Part shown: positions 33,853-42,245 of the stretch, piece after piece | Position numbering within the stretch: position 1 is the first letter of the stretch | How the letters are laid out: the number at the start of each line of letters is the position of its first letter | DNA from: Nocardia vulneris | GTDB lineage: Bacteria; Actinomycetota; Actinomycetes; Mycobacteriales; Mycobacteriaceae | DNA length: 64,000 nt | Assembly: GCF_001613425.1 (NCBI RefSeq) | Contig: NZ_BDCI01000007.1 | Span: forward strand, 1 to 64,000 | Direction: 5' to 3' | The notes under the pieces: model-generated | Databases searched by the model: none | Seen by the model: the letters and a program-made list of their open reading frames with translations, nothing else | Told to the model about the DNA's origin: nothing | Translations under genes and position numbers: made by a program

Positions 33853-35070
33853 TCAGAGCACCCCGTGCAACGGCGGCGCCGTGCCGTGCAACAGGGCACG
33901 GCCGAGGTGCTGGTACTTCCATCGGACCGGGTCGTGCAAGGTGTGCGTACGCGCGTTCCGCCAGAAGTGATGCAGGTTCAGATCAGCGGCGGCACTGCGT
34001 GTTCCGCCCACTTCGAACAGCGCGCTCGACACCTCGGTCGCGGCCCGATCGGCGAGCACCTTCGCGGCCGCCACCGCGAGCGAGGCCCGCGCGGCGGAAT
34101 TCACCTGCGCCGCAGTACCGGTCGCCGCGTCGACGGCGAGACCCGCCGCGGTGAGCGTGGCCTCGGCGGCGGTGACCGTCACGGACAACTCACCGAAGCG
34201 CTGGATCAGCAAGGGATCGTCGATCGCGCGGGCGACGTCGGCTTCGAACCAGGGCCTGCTGGTGGTCTGCACGAATTCCGTTGCCGCCGTGAGTGCGCCG
34301 CGGGCGATACCGGTATCGATGGCGGCGTGCAGCAGCTGCGCGAAAGCGCCGTACGCGTGCGGGGCCCGCACCGCCGTCGAACGGGCGATCACCTGGTCGG
34401 GGTCCACCAGGACCTCGTCGAACCGTACGGTGCCGCTGCCGGTGGTGCGCTGGCCGAAACCGTTCCAGTCGTCGATGATCTGCACGCCGGGAGTATCGGC
34501 GGGCAGATACACGATGTACTCCCCCGGCTCGAGCCCGCTGCGCCGGTCCGGATCGTCCAGTTTGGTCAGCACCGCCAGCAGATTCGCGAACAGCGAACCG
34601 GTGCAATAGAACTTGCGACCATCGACGCGAAACCGTTTGCCCGCCGGGCGCAAGGTGGTGCTGATATCGGCGATGGTCGCGCCGCCGCGTTCGGACTGCG
34701 CGTTGGCGATGCGCGCACCGTCGAGCACCTGCCCGAAGTACCTACGCCGCTGCGCCTCGGAACCGGCCAGCCGCACCAGGTTCAGATAGACGAAGTGGCT
34801 GTGCGGGATCTGCGCGATATTCGGGTCGGCGGCCGCGAGAATCCGCACCACCTCCGCGACCGCGCTCGGCGGCAGTTCCGCGCCACCGTACTCGGCGGGC
34901 ACGGTCACCGCGAGCAGGCCGGCGGCCGCGAGCCGATCCACCTCGTCGTGCGGCAGGACGCGGTCGCGGTCGCGCACAGCGGCACCGGTGGCGAACTGCG
35001 CCGCGAGCCCCTGCGCGACCGAAAACGCCTGCGCCGCCGAGGTGATGCGATCAGCCGCGACCGCGGTCAT
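33853..35070 (-). CDS. sfnB: SfnB-like acyl-CoA-dehydrogenase-fold monooxygenase
   Basis: A 405-residue flavin enzyme starting at ATG 35070 (MTAVAADRITSAAQAFSVAQ). Segments IPHSHFVYLNLVRLAG, FRVDGRKFYCTGSLFANLLA and LFEVGGTRSAAADLNLHHFW-type C-terminus match the SfnB/DszC branch, which uses reduced flavin and O2 instead of acyl-CoA. In pseudomonads SfnB acts with SfnG in dimethyl sulfone use. Its ATG overlaps the SfnG-like stop (TGATG). Cytosolic. Exact substrate inferred from context. Confidence 0.85.
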   Translation of the reverse strand: MTAVAADRITSAAQAFSVAQGLAAQFATGAAVRDRDRVLPHDEVDRLAAAGLLAVTVPAEYGGAELPPSAVAEVVRILAAADPNIAQIPHSHFVYLNLVRLAGSEAQRRRYFGQVLDGARIANAQSERGGATIADISTTLRPAGKRFRVDGRKFYCTGSLFANLLAVLTKLDDPDRRSGLEPGEYIVYLPADTPGVQIIDDWNGFGQRTTGSGTVRFDEVLVDPDQVIARSTAVRAPHAYGAFAQLLHAAIDTGIARGALTAATEFVQTTSRPWFEADVARAIDDPLLIQRFGELSVTVTAAEATLTAAGLAVDAATGTAAQVNSAARASLAVAAAKVLADRAATEVSSALFEVGGTRSAAADLNLHHFWRNARTHTLHDPVRWKYQHLGRALLHGTAPPLHGVL

Positions 35071-36185
35071 CAGCCGACCGCCGCGACCGGCCGCCGCGCG
35101 GCCTCCAGTTCCCGGACCAGCGGCAGCACCTTCGCCCCGAAGTACTCGATCTCCTCCTGGAAGTGCAGGAAGCCGCCGAGGATCAGGTCGACGCCGAGCT
35201 CGCGGTAGGCGACGATGCGCTCGGCGATCTGCTCGGGGGTGCCGATCAGTTTGGTGCGGAAGCCGTCGTTGTACTGCACGAGATCCTCGAAGGTCGAGTC
35301 GGCCCACATGCCCCTGTGGTCCTTGGTGGACGCGCCCGCCTGCTGCACCGCGTCCCGGAAACCCTCCACAGCAGGCTTGTTCGCCTTCTCGATGATCTCA
35401 CGCAGCGTGTCCTGCGCTTCCTTTTCGGTGTCCCTGGCGATGATGAAACCGTTCAGGCCGAACTTCACCTCGCGACTGTGCTCCCGCGCGACCGCCCGCA
35501 GATCGTCGAGTTGTTCGGTGACGCCGTCGAAGTCCTTGCCGTTGGAGAAGTACCAGTCGGCGTAGCGGCCGCCGTTGCGGCGGGCGGCGGTGGAGTTGCC
35601 GCCTTGGAACAGTTCGGGATTCGGCCGTTGCGCGGTGTTGAGCGGTTTCGGCTTCAGCGTGAAATCCCGGATGCGGTAGAAGTCACCGCCGTAGTTCACG
35701 TTGTCCTCGGTCCAGATCTTGCGGATCACCTCGAGGAATTCGGCGCTGCGCCGGTACCTTTCGTCGTGCTCGAGCCACGGCTCGCCCAGCGCGGTGAATT
35801 CACCGGCGAACCAACCGGAGACGACATTGATGGCGAAGCGGCCGTTGGAGAGGTGGTCGGCGGTGGCGCCGAACTTCGCGAGCACCGCGGGATGCCAGAG
35901 GCCGGGGTGGATCGCCGCGATCACCTTCAGCCGCTCGGTCGCGCCGAGCAGTGCGAGGCTGAACGAGGTCGACTCGTGCTGGAATTCGGCGCCGTAGGAC
36001 GCGGTGTAGCGCACCTGGGACAGCGCGTATTCGAACCCGTTGTGCTCAGCGGTCTGTGCCAGCTTCTTGTTGTAGTCGAAGTCCCAGCTGGTGCGCTGTT
36101 CGATATCGCTGGTGACCAGTCCCCCGCTGACATTGGGCACCCAGTAGGCGAATTTGATCTGGTCGGCGATCTGCTCCGTGGTCAT
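35070..36185 (-). CDS. sfnG: SfnG-like FMNH2-dependent sulfone monooxygenase
   Basis: A 371-residue luciferase-like TIM-barrel enzyme starting at ATG 36185. Characteristic pieces are FAYWVPNVSGGLVTSDIEQR, AIHPGLWHPAVLAKFGATAD, FAINVVSGWFAGEFTALGEP and LFQGGNSTAARRNGGRYADW. The first and third match dimethylsulfone monooxygenase SfnG (dimethyl sulfone to methanesulfinate). It needs FMNH2 from a reductase; two are encoded downstream. First gene of an apparent four-gene run (36185 to 32790). A 13-bp palindrome lies 84-96 bp upstream. Confidence 0.88.
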   Translation of the reverse strand: MTTEQIADQIKFAYWVPNVSGGLVTSDIEQRTSWDFDYNKKLAQTAEHNGFEYALSQVRYTASYGAEFQHESTSFSLALLGATERLKVIAAIHPGLWHPAVLAKFGATADHLSNGRFAINVVSGWFAGEFTALGEPWLEHDERYRRSAEFLEVIRKIWTEDNVNYGGDFYRIRDFTLKPKPLNTAQRPNPELFQGGNSTAARRNGGRYADWYFSNGKDFDGVTEQLDDLRAVAREHSREVKFGLNGFIIARDTEKEAQDTLREIIEKANKPAVEGFRDAVQQAGASTKDHRGMWADSTFEDLVQYNDGFRTKLIGTPEQIAERIVAYRELGVDLILGGFLHFQEEIEYFGAKVLPLVRELEAARRPVAAVG

Positions 36186-36268
36186 AGCTGCTCCATGGTT
36201 TCGGGGGTAGCCGTCGATCTACATCACTCCAGCACCGCGACCCGATCGGCACGAGGGTTTGAATCTGT

Positions 36269-36281
36269 GCGATCGGATCGC
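36269..36281. promoter_or_regulatory. GCGATC palindrome upstream of the sulfone operon
   Basis: GCGATCGGATCGC: 6-bp arms about a single central G, in the 116-bp gap between the StyA-like gene and the SfnG-like gene. Operator role is a guess from position. Confidence 0.3.
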
Positions 36282-36301
36282 TGTGCCGAGGCGTGCCGAT
36301 A

Positions 36302-37687
36302 TCAGGCGCTGGCGAGGGCTTCCGAGAAGGTGGACCGGGCGAACTTGCCCGCGGGCGTGAACCGGCCGAGCACGGCGAGCGCGTCTTCGCCGGTGACCCG
36401 GGTGATGAAGGCGTTGGCGGCGTCGAGCGAGTCGACCTCGAGGAAGGGCTGCGGGTGGTGCAGCAGGCCGACCAGCGCGGCGGCGAACTTCGGCGCGACG
36501 CTCGCCGCCGCGAACAGCTGATTGCCGATCTCGGCCAGCTCGGGGTCGCCGAGGAACAGCCGGGTGACCTTGTTGGCGGCGTCGCCGCGCACCGCGAGGA
36601 ACTCCGCGTACTGCTCGGTGAACCAGGCCTCGTCGAACGGACCGTCGTGCACCGCCGCGGCGGCCACCAGTCGCTGGGCCTGGATGAGCCCGCTTTGCGC
36701 GCCCTGCCCCGCGATCGGGTCGTAGGCCGCGGACGTGTCGCCCAGCGAAGCCACCACGTGGCCGCCTGCGGTGTGCCCGACGGCCGCCCGGACCACCGGC
36801 CGCACGGCGCCTTTCAGCCAGGAGTGCGGGTCGTCGGCGAGCACCTGGGTGGCCAGCACCTCCGGCAGGTCCCAATCGATGTAGTCCCGGTACAGGTCCT
36901 GCACGACGCGCAACGCCGATTCCGCGGAATCCGCTGTGGCGAAACGGGTTTCCCAATCGCTGCCGGGGCGCGCCCAGCCGAGGAAGGCCCAGCTGGGTCC
37001 GGCGTCCTTGTGCAGGTACGGGCCCCACCAGGCCTCGCCCTGCTCGGCCAGGATGGAGAAGCCGCTGTGCGCGCCGCCGGCGGGGCTGCGGTGCGCGAAA
37101 ACATCCTTGTCGTGGCCGATTCCGGTCACGGTGACGGTGAGCAGCGACCGCTGCGGCGCATCGTACGGGGTACGCGTCTCGTCGATCGGGAACAGATCGG
37201 ACAGCCCGCCACGGCCGGTGGCGACCAGGGTCAGCTCGTTCGCCGCGGCGATCGAATCGAGGGTCTCGGGGGTCACCGACTCCACGACAAAGCGACCGCC
37301 GCGCTCGAGGAACGCGCTCAAACGCTCGTCGGCCTTCAACCGGGTGTCGACGGCGACGCCGACATAGCCGTCGAAAGTGCCGTCGAACTGGATCAATTCG
37401 GCGCCCTCCGGTCCGGCGATCCGGACGCTGAGGCCGGTATGCCGGGGTGCGCGACCGGTGTAGGTGTCCAGGCCGAGCGCCGACTCGGCCTGCTGGGTCA
37501 CGCCGAATTCGAGCGCGGTGCCGGTGGCGGGGACGTCGTCGCGCAGACTGCGCTGATCACGGTCGCTGTAGAGGGTCACGTCGAATCCGGCGTCGAGCAA
37601 ACCCAGTGCCGCAGTGGCGCCGGTTTGGCCCGCACCGATCACCGCGGCCGAACGGGGGGAACGGGGAACGGAATTCTGCGTTGTCAT
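36302..37687 (-). CDS. StyA-like FAD-dependent monooxygenase (styrene/indole monooxygenase family)
   Basis: A 461-residue flavoprotein starting at ATG 37687. AAVIGAGQTGATAALGLLDA is the FAD Rossmann motif. GDTSAAYDPIAGQGAQSGLI is the second FAD block near the C-terminus. The family contains styrene monooxygenase StyA, which uses FADH2 from a separate reductase to epoxidise styrene or indole and can oxygenate sulfides. No StyB is adjacent, but two flavin reductases lie in the downstream operon. Sulfide oxygenation in this setting is a hypothesis. Divergent from the msrC-like gene, 97 bp apart. Confidence 0.85.
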   Translation of the reverse strand: MTTQNSVPRSPRSAAVIGAGQTGATAALGLLDAGFDVTLYSDRDQRSLRDDVPATGTALEFGVTQQAESALGLDTYTGRAPRHTGLSVRIAGPEGAELIQFDGTFDGYVGVAVDTRLKADERLSAFLERGGRFVVESVTPETLDSIAAANELTLVATGRGGLSDLFPIDETRTPYDAPQRSLLTVTVTGIGHDKDVFAHRSPAGGAHSGFSILAEQGEAWWGPYLHKDAGPSWAFLGWARPGSDWETRFATADSAESALRVVQDLYRDYIDWDLPEVLATQVLADDPHSWLKGAVRPVVRAAVGHTAGGHVVASLGDTSAAYDPIAGQGAQSGLIQAQRLVAAAAVHDGPFDEAWFTEQYAEFLAVRGDAANKVTRLFLGDPELAEIGNQLFAAASVAPKFAAALVGLLHHPQPFLEVDSLDAANAFITRVTGEDALAVLGRFTPAGKFARSTFSEALASA

Positions 37688-37771
37688 GTAGGGATCATCA
37701 GGGTGTGCCGCGGCCCTCGTGAGTGTTGCGATCACCGAGAATCAATGAGCGAACCGGCCTTTGCGCAGGCG

Positions 37772-37777
37772 TACCAT
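37772..37777 (+). promoter_or_regulatory. Leaderless -10 element of fRMsr gene
   Basis: TACCAT ends 8 bases before ATG 37785, predicting a leader of one base. No RBS. Confidence 0.45.
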
Positions 37778-37784
37778 TCGGCCC

Positions 37785-38273
37785 ATGTCGTTTACCGTTG
37801 CCGAGCTGACCGGCGACCGCACCGAGCAGTACCGCCAGCTCACCGAGCAGGCGAGCGCGCTGGTCGCGGGCGAGCCGGACCGGACCGCCAACGCCGCGAA
37901 TATCGCGGCGCTGGTATTTCACGCACTGCCCGACGTCAATTGGGTCGGCTTCTATTTTCACGACGGGCACGAACTCGTGGTCGGGCCGTTTCAGGGCAAA
38001 CCGGCCTGTGTGCGCATTCCCCTCGGAAAAGGCGTGTGCGGCACGGCGGCACAGACCAGGGAAACGCAATTGGTGCCGGACGTGCACGCTTTCCCCGGCC
38101 ATATCGCCTGCGATGCCGATACCCGCTCGGAAGTGGTTGTCCCCCTTGTGCACAACGGCGCGCTGATCGGTGTCTTCGATCTGGACAGCCCGAAACCCGG
38201 CCGGTTCGACGAGATCGACCGGCAGGGCCTCGAATCCGTCGCGCAGGCGTTCCTCGCCGCACTTCCTGCGTAA
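37785..38273 (+). CDS. msrC: Free methionine-(R)-sulfoxide reductase (GAF domain)
   Basis: A 162-residue single GAF domain starting at ATG 37785. Three cysteines at 75 (KPACVRIP), 85 (GKGVCGTA) and 109 (HIACDADT) have the same spacing (10 and 24) as the redox cysteines 84/94/118 of E. coli MsrC, as I recall them. VPDVHAFPGHIACDADTRSE is the family signature. It reduces free Met-R-sulfoxide using thioredoxin. It lies inside a block of sulfur-compound monooxygenases on the other strand, so the placement may be functional. Ends at a strong hairpin. Confidence 0.92.
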   Translation: MSFTVAELTGDRTEQYRQLTEQASALVAGEPDRTANAANIAALVFHALPDVNWVGFYFHDGHELVVGPFQGKPACVRIPLGKGVCGTAAQTRETQLVPDVHAFPGHIACDADTRSEVVVPLVHNGALIGVFDLDSPKPGRFDEIDRQGLESVAQAFLAALPA

Positions 38274-38275
38274 TC

Positions 38276-38311
38276 GACTGTCGTTGCGGTGCAGGCACCG
38301 CAACGACAGTC
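38276..38311. terminator. Bidirectional terminator
   Basis: Perfect 16-bp stem GACTGTCGTTGCGGTG (38276-38291), loop CAGG, complement 38296-38311. It occupies the whole gap between the convergent msrC-like and DszA-like genes. Confidence 0.8.
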
Positions 38312-38315
38312 TCAT

Positions 38316-39752
38316 CTAGAGGTTCGGCGTGACCACCGCGGCGCCGGGACGGGCGACCTCGTCGGGCAACACCGTCGACCCGGCGGCACCCACGCGGTAG
38401 CGGGCGCCGCGATGCTCGTCCGGCAGCCGATCTCCCGACCCGAACAGCGCGTTGCGCAACGTGCCCGGCACATAGTCGGCGGCGTAGGCGCCACGCTCGG
38501 TCAGCACGGGAACCACGTGGCGGACAACGTCTTCGAATGACCCCGGCGTGATCGCATAGGCGAGGTTGAAGCCGTCGAGATCGGTGTCGGCGACCCATTC
38601 CTGCAGACGGTCGGCGACGGTCGCACCGGAACCGACGAAGACCGGCCCCATGCCTCCGATACCGGCCCACCGCCCGATATCGCGCACGGTCCATTCCCGC
38701 CCGTCGTCGTCGAATTCCTGGAAGGCGGCCACCGCGGACTGGATGGCGTTGCTCTGCACCTGCCCGATCGGGTCGTCGAGGTCGTAACCGGACAGATCGA
38801 TGCCCATCCAGCCGGACATGAACACGAGGCCACCCTCGATGCTGGCGTAGGACAGGTACTCCTCGTGCTTGCGCTGTGCCGCCTCGTCGGTCGCGTCGGT
38901 GATGATGGTGGCCAGCGCGTAGATCCGCGCCGCGTATCGGTCGCGCCCGGCCTGCTCCAGCTCGGCTCTGATCCGGGAAACCGTCTGCGCCAGCAACCGT
39001 TTCGAGGGCGCGGCGATGAAGATGGCCTCGGCGTTCTCGGCGGCGAAGCGCACGCCGCGGGTGGAGGCGCCCGCCTGATAGATGACCGGCGTGCGCTGCG
39101 GTGACGGCTCGGCGAGATGGATCCCGGGGACCGTGAAGTGCTTGCCCTGATGGCCGATGTGATGCACCTTGGCCGGGTCGACGTACACGCCCTGGGCGGC
39201 ATCGCGCACCACGGCGTCGTCCTCCCACGAGCCTTCCCACAGCTTGTACAGCACCTCGAGGTACTCGTCGGCCTGGTTGTAGCGCTCGTCGTGGTCGAGC
39301 TGATCGGCGGCGCCGAAATTCCTTGCCGCCGAGGGTAAGTAGCCGGTCACCACGTTCCAGCCGATCCGGCCGTTGGTCAGGTGGTCGAGGGTGGAGAGGC
39401 GGCGCGCGAACGGGAACGGATGCTCGAAACCGGTGCCGGTCGTGATGCCGAACCCGAGATGCTCGGTGACCGCGGCCATGGCCGACACCAGCAGCAGCGG
39501 ATCGGCCACCGGGATCTGCGCGCCCTGGCGCAGGGCGGCGATATCGGTGCCGCCGTACACGTCATAGGTGCCGAGCACATCGGCGATGAAGATGCCGTCG
39601 AACCGTCCCTGCTCCAGCAATCGCGCCAGATCGGTCCAGTAGCTCAGTTCCTTGTATCGATGCGACTGATCCTCCGGATGCCGCCACAAGCCCGGTGATT
39701 GGTGGGCGACACAGTTCATGTCGAAGGCGTTGAAGCGAATTCGACGGGTCAT
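38316..39752 (-). CDS. NtaA/SnaA/DszA-family FMNH2-dependent monooxygenase
   Basis: A 478-residue TIM-barrel monooxygenase starting at ATG 39752 (MTRRIRFNAFDMNCVAHQSP). Family features: WTDLARLLEQGRFDGIFIAD, GWNVVTGYLPSAARNFGAAD, and VIYQAGASTRGVRFAAENAE. DszA oxidises dibenzothiophene sulfone and NtaA oxidises nitrilotriacetate, so the substrate is open. Its ATG overlaps the stop of the DszC-like gene by 4 bp, so the two form an operon like dszA-dszC, but no dszB is present. The context suggests an organosulfur substrate. Confidence 0.87.
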   Translation of the reverse strand: MTRRIRFNAFDMNCVAHQSPGLWRHPEDQSHRYKELSYWTDLARLLEQGRFDGIFIADVLGTYDVYGGTDIAALRQGAQIPVADPLLLVSAMAAVTEHLGFGITTGTGFEHPFPFARRLSTLDHLTNGRIGWNVVTGYLPSAARNFGAADQLDHDERYNQADEYLEVLYKLWEGSWEDDAVVRDAAQGVYVDPAKVHHIGHQGKHFTVPGIHLAEPSPQRTPVIYQAGASTRGVRFAAENAEAIFIAAPSKRLLAQTVSRIRAELEQAGRDRYAARIYALATIITDATDEAAQRKHEEYLSYASIEGGLVFMSGWMGIDLSGYDLDDPIGQVQSNAIQSAVAAFQEFDDDGREWTVRDIGRWAGIGGMGPVFVGSGATVADRLQEWVADTDLDGFNLAYAITPGSFEDVVRHVVPVLTERGAYAADYVPGTLRNALFGSGDRLPDEHRGARYRVGAAGSTVLPDEVARPGAAVVTPNL

Positions 39753-40972
39753 TCGGCCGCTCCTTCGGTGGCTTTGCGTTCCCCCGCGCTCCAGGCGAAG
39801 GGCAGGTCCGTGCCGTTCAACAGGTGATCGCCGATCGCGCGCGCCTTCTGGATCGCCGGATTGTGCACCGAGATGGTGCGGGCATTGCGCCAGTGCCGAT
39901 CCAGCCGCTGCCGCTCCGAAACCACCGACGCGCCACCGACTTCGAACAGCAGCGAGGTGGCGGGCAACACCAGGTCGATCACCGCGAGCTGGGCCTGCGC
40001 CGCCGCGAGTTCGGCGGCCACCAGGGACTTTTCGTCGGTCGCACCGGCGGCGAGCACGTCGTCCAGTACGTCCGCGACGGCGAGCACACTCGACCGCGCC
40101 GCGAAGGCCGCCGCCGACAACTTGCCGATCACCTGCTGTACCAACGGATCCTGGCGCGGCAGCCCAGCCGCGGAATGCGTGTAGCTACGGGTCCGGCCCG
40201 CCACCCAGGCCCGGGCGTCGGACTCCGCGCGCTGCGCGATGCCCGCGAGCACCGCGAGCTGCACCAATTGCAGGTACGACGTCCCGTAGGTGGGACCGGG
40301 CGCACCGTAGCCGGGCCCGAGGATACGGTCCTCCGGCACCACCACATCGGTGAATTCCGTTGTGCCACTTGCAGTCAACCGCTGTCCGAAACCATCCCAA
40401 TCGTCGTGCTGCCGCACGCCGTCGGCGCTCGCGTCGACCAGCACGCCGACCCGCTCGCCGTCGCGGTCGGCCGCGGCCAGGATGTGGTCCGCGTAGAGCG
40501 AACCGGTGCTGTAGTACTTCACGCCGTTCAGCAGCCAGCGGTCGCCGTCCCTGGTCAGCCGAGTCCGGTAGCGGTCGACCGCGCCGACGCCCGGCTCGGT
40601 GATCGCGTTGCCGACGAGCGTGCCGGCGGCCACGGCCCGCAGCCACTGTTCGCGGGCCGGGCCGGGCTCGGCGAGCAGTTGGTCTTCCACGAACGAAAAG
40701 TGCACGCGCAGCGCCTGTGGCAGATTCGATTCGGCCGCGGCCAACTCGATGAGCAACCGGAACAGCTGACGCACCGTGACGCCGTAGCCGCCGAACTCGA
40801 CCGCCACCCGCAGCGCGCCGAATTTCGCCTCGCGCAACCACCCGATCTCGTCGAACGGCAGCCGGCGATCGATCTCCCGCTCCACCGCGCCCTGCGCGAT
40901 CCGGTCGAAGATCGGCCCGAAGACCGCATCCAGTTCGGCGTCGGTGGCGGATCTGGCTTCGATGGATGTCAT
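39749..40972 (-). CDS. DszC/SfnB-like acyl-CoA-dehydrogenase-fold monooxygenase
   Basis: A 407-residue flavin enzyme starting at ATG 40972. WLLNGVKYYSTGSLYADHIL, DDWDGFGQRLTASGTTEFTD and the C-terminal LLFEVGGASVVSERQRLDRH with WRNARTISVHNP are the DszC/SfnB signatures. It is a paralogue of the SfnB-like gene at 33853. Likely oxygenates a sulfur compound with FMNH2 and passes the product to the DszA-like enzyme encoded by the overlapping downstream gene. First gene of a two-gene operon. Confidence 0.86.
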   Translation of the reverse strand: MTSIEARSATDAELDAVFGPIFDRIAQGAVEREIDRRLPFDEIGWLREAKFGALRVAVEFGGYGVTVRQLFRLLIELAAAESNLPQALRVHFSFVEDQLLAEPGPAREQWLRAVAAGTLVGNAITEPGVGAVDRYRTRLTRDGDRWLLNGVKYYSTGSLYADHILAAADRDGERVGVLVDASADGVRQHDDWDGFGQRLTASGTTEFTDVVVPEDRILGPGYGAPGPTYGTSYLQLVQLAVLAGIAQRAESDARAWVAGRTRSYTHSAAGLPRQDPLVQQVIGKLSAAAFAARSSVLAVADVLDDVLAAGATDEKSLVAAELAAAQAQLAVIDLVLPATSLLFEVGGASVVSERQRLDRHWRNARTISVHNPAIQKARAIGDHLLNGTDLPFAWSAGERKATEGAAE

Positions 40973-41098
40973 CACCCCACGATCGCGCACGCCGCGGGGG
41001 AGCTCACGGGTTGCGCGCAGCGCGATCCGAATCCGGCGCGCTACCCCCGGCGCTCGCGGCGAAAGTGCTGGTCCTGACCGATTGTCAGAGGGTGGCGC

Positions 41099-41104
41099 TA
41101 CAGT
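41099..41104 (+). promoter_or_regulatory. Leaderless -10 element of DUF1905 gene
   Basis: TACAGT ends exactly 7 bases before GTG 41111, so the transcript should begin at the start codon. Confidence 0.5.
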
Positions 41105-41110
41105 CGCGGC

Positions 41111-41410
41111 GTGGCTGGATCGCAGTACTCGTTCGACGCGCAAGTGTGGGAGCACCACGCGGGCTCCTGGTATTTCGTCTCGCTGCCCGAGGACGTCGCC
41201 GACGAGATCGAGGAGCGCTACGCGCACCGGGTCGGCGGATTCGGCTCGGTCCGGGTGCACGTCACCATCGGCGCGAGCCGCTGGTCGACTTCCTTGTTCC
41301 CGGACAAATCCCGTGCCACTTACGTGCTCCCGGTCAAGAAGGCGATCCGCACCGCCGAGGAACTCGACGCGGGCTCACGCACCCGCGTCGAACTCGTCGT
41401 CGCGCTGTGA
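41111..41410 (+). CDS. DUF1905 domain protein
   Basis: A 99-residue protein starting at GTG 41111. The DUF1905 hallmarks are a double-psi-barrel-like strand set with WYFVSLPEDVADEIEERYA, GFGSVRVHVTIGASRWSTSL and YVLPVKKAIRTAEELDAGSR. Function unknown; often fused to or near YdeI-type proteins. Probably leaderless. Small cytosolic protein, divergent from the DszC-like operon. Confidence 0.85.
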   Translation: MAGSQYSFDAQVWEHHAGSWYFVSLPEDVADEIEERYAHRVGGFGSVRVHVTIGASRWSTSLFPDKSRATYVLPVKKAIRTAEELDAGSRTRVELVVAL

Positions 41411-41415
41411 GGCCC

Positions 41416-41748
41416 TCAGTACTGGTACGGGCCGGGTAACGGAGGACCGGAGGGATAGCCGCCGGTGAAGCCGGACGCGGCCCGGCGCTTGCTGCCACTG
41501 CGCTTCACCGCGACCACGATGATCACCGCCAGGCCCAGCAGCAGTCCCACCACGCCGAGCGCGATACCGCCGAGCAGGGTGCCGACGAACGAGGTGCCGA
41601 GCCCGCGCCCGATCGCCGCCGTGGCGCTGGTGCCCGGGTCGCCCTGGATCGCCACCTGATAGGTCCCCGGCACCGCGGCGTCGAACGACAGTGCCGCGCG
41701 CCCCTCGCGCTTGCCGAAGGAGTAGGTGACGTCCGAGTCGTAGCGCAA
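41416..41748 (-). CDS. Membrane protein, probably lacking its N-terminal part
   Basis: A 110-codon frame from TTG 41748. It opens in mid-domain (YDSDVTYSFGKREGRAALSF, a beta-sandwich-like strand set) without a signal sequence. One or two hydrophobic segments follow (FVGTLLGGIALGVVGLLLGL and AVIIVVAV), then a basic and Pro/Gly/Tyr tail. The in-frame codons upstream (to about 41790) overlap the end of the lipoprotein gene and contain no start with an RBS. It looks like the C-terminal half of a longer exported protein whose 5' part is gone. Confidence 0.5.
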   Translation of the reverse strand: MRYDSDVTYSFGKREGRAALSFDAAVPGTYQVAIQGDPGTSATAAIGRGLGTSFVGTLLGGIALGVVGLLLGLAVIIVVAVKRSGSKRRAASGFTGGYPSGPPLPGPYQY

Positions 41749-41788
41749 CCCCCGGCGCAGGACGCTGGTTACCTGGGCTGGGAAGGGT

Positions 41789-42124
41789 TCAGCGCGGGGT
41801 GGCCATGCATTCCGTGGCGATGCGGGTGCTCGCGGTGCGGGCCTTCTCCGCGTCTTCCTTGCTCATGCCGAGGGTCTGCTGGTCGGCGGCTTTGGTGTCG
41901 TACTCGTCGCTCACCATCACCCGCAGTCCGTCCTGCGAAATTCCCTGCTCGACAAAGAGTTTCGCCGCACACTCGGCGAGCTCCTGGTTCTTGAGCCCTT
42001 TGTCCTGCAGCGACTTGGCCAGGTCGGCCTGGGTCACCGCCGGGGCCGCCGCCGCTTTGTCGCTTCCGCATGCCGCGAGCACCGGCAGCGCGATGAGCGC
42101 AGCGGCGATCAGGGAGATCCGCAC
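41789..42124 (-). CDS. Small lipoprotein
   Basis: A 111-residue protein. GTG 42124 is preferred (AGAGGA 5 bases upstream), giving a classical lipoprotein signal: RISLIAAALIALPVLAACGS with the lipid-modified Cys at about 21. An upstream GTG (42151) would add nine basic residues. The mature part is helical and acidic (VTQADLAKSLQDKGLKNQEL with a Cys in AECAAK and another in TECMATPR, perhaps a disulfide). Function unknown. Confidence 0.72.
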   Translation of the reverse strand: MRISLIAAALIALPVLAACGSDKAAAAPAVTQADLAKSLQDKGLKNQELAECAAKLFVEQGISQDGLRVMVSDEYDTKAADQQTLGMSKEDAEKARTASTRIATECMATPR

Positions 42125-42245
42125 CTGAATCCTCTTCTTTCGAATGGACACTAGCCATTGCCTGGACCGAACGGACGGCGCGACAGCGCCGACGTCGGCC
42201 CCGATGGTACCGATCGAGCCGGAAACCGTCGTGCCGATGCCGTTT

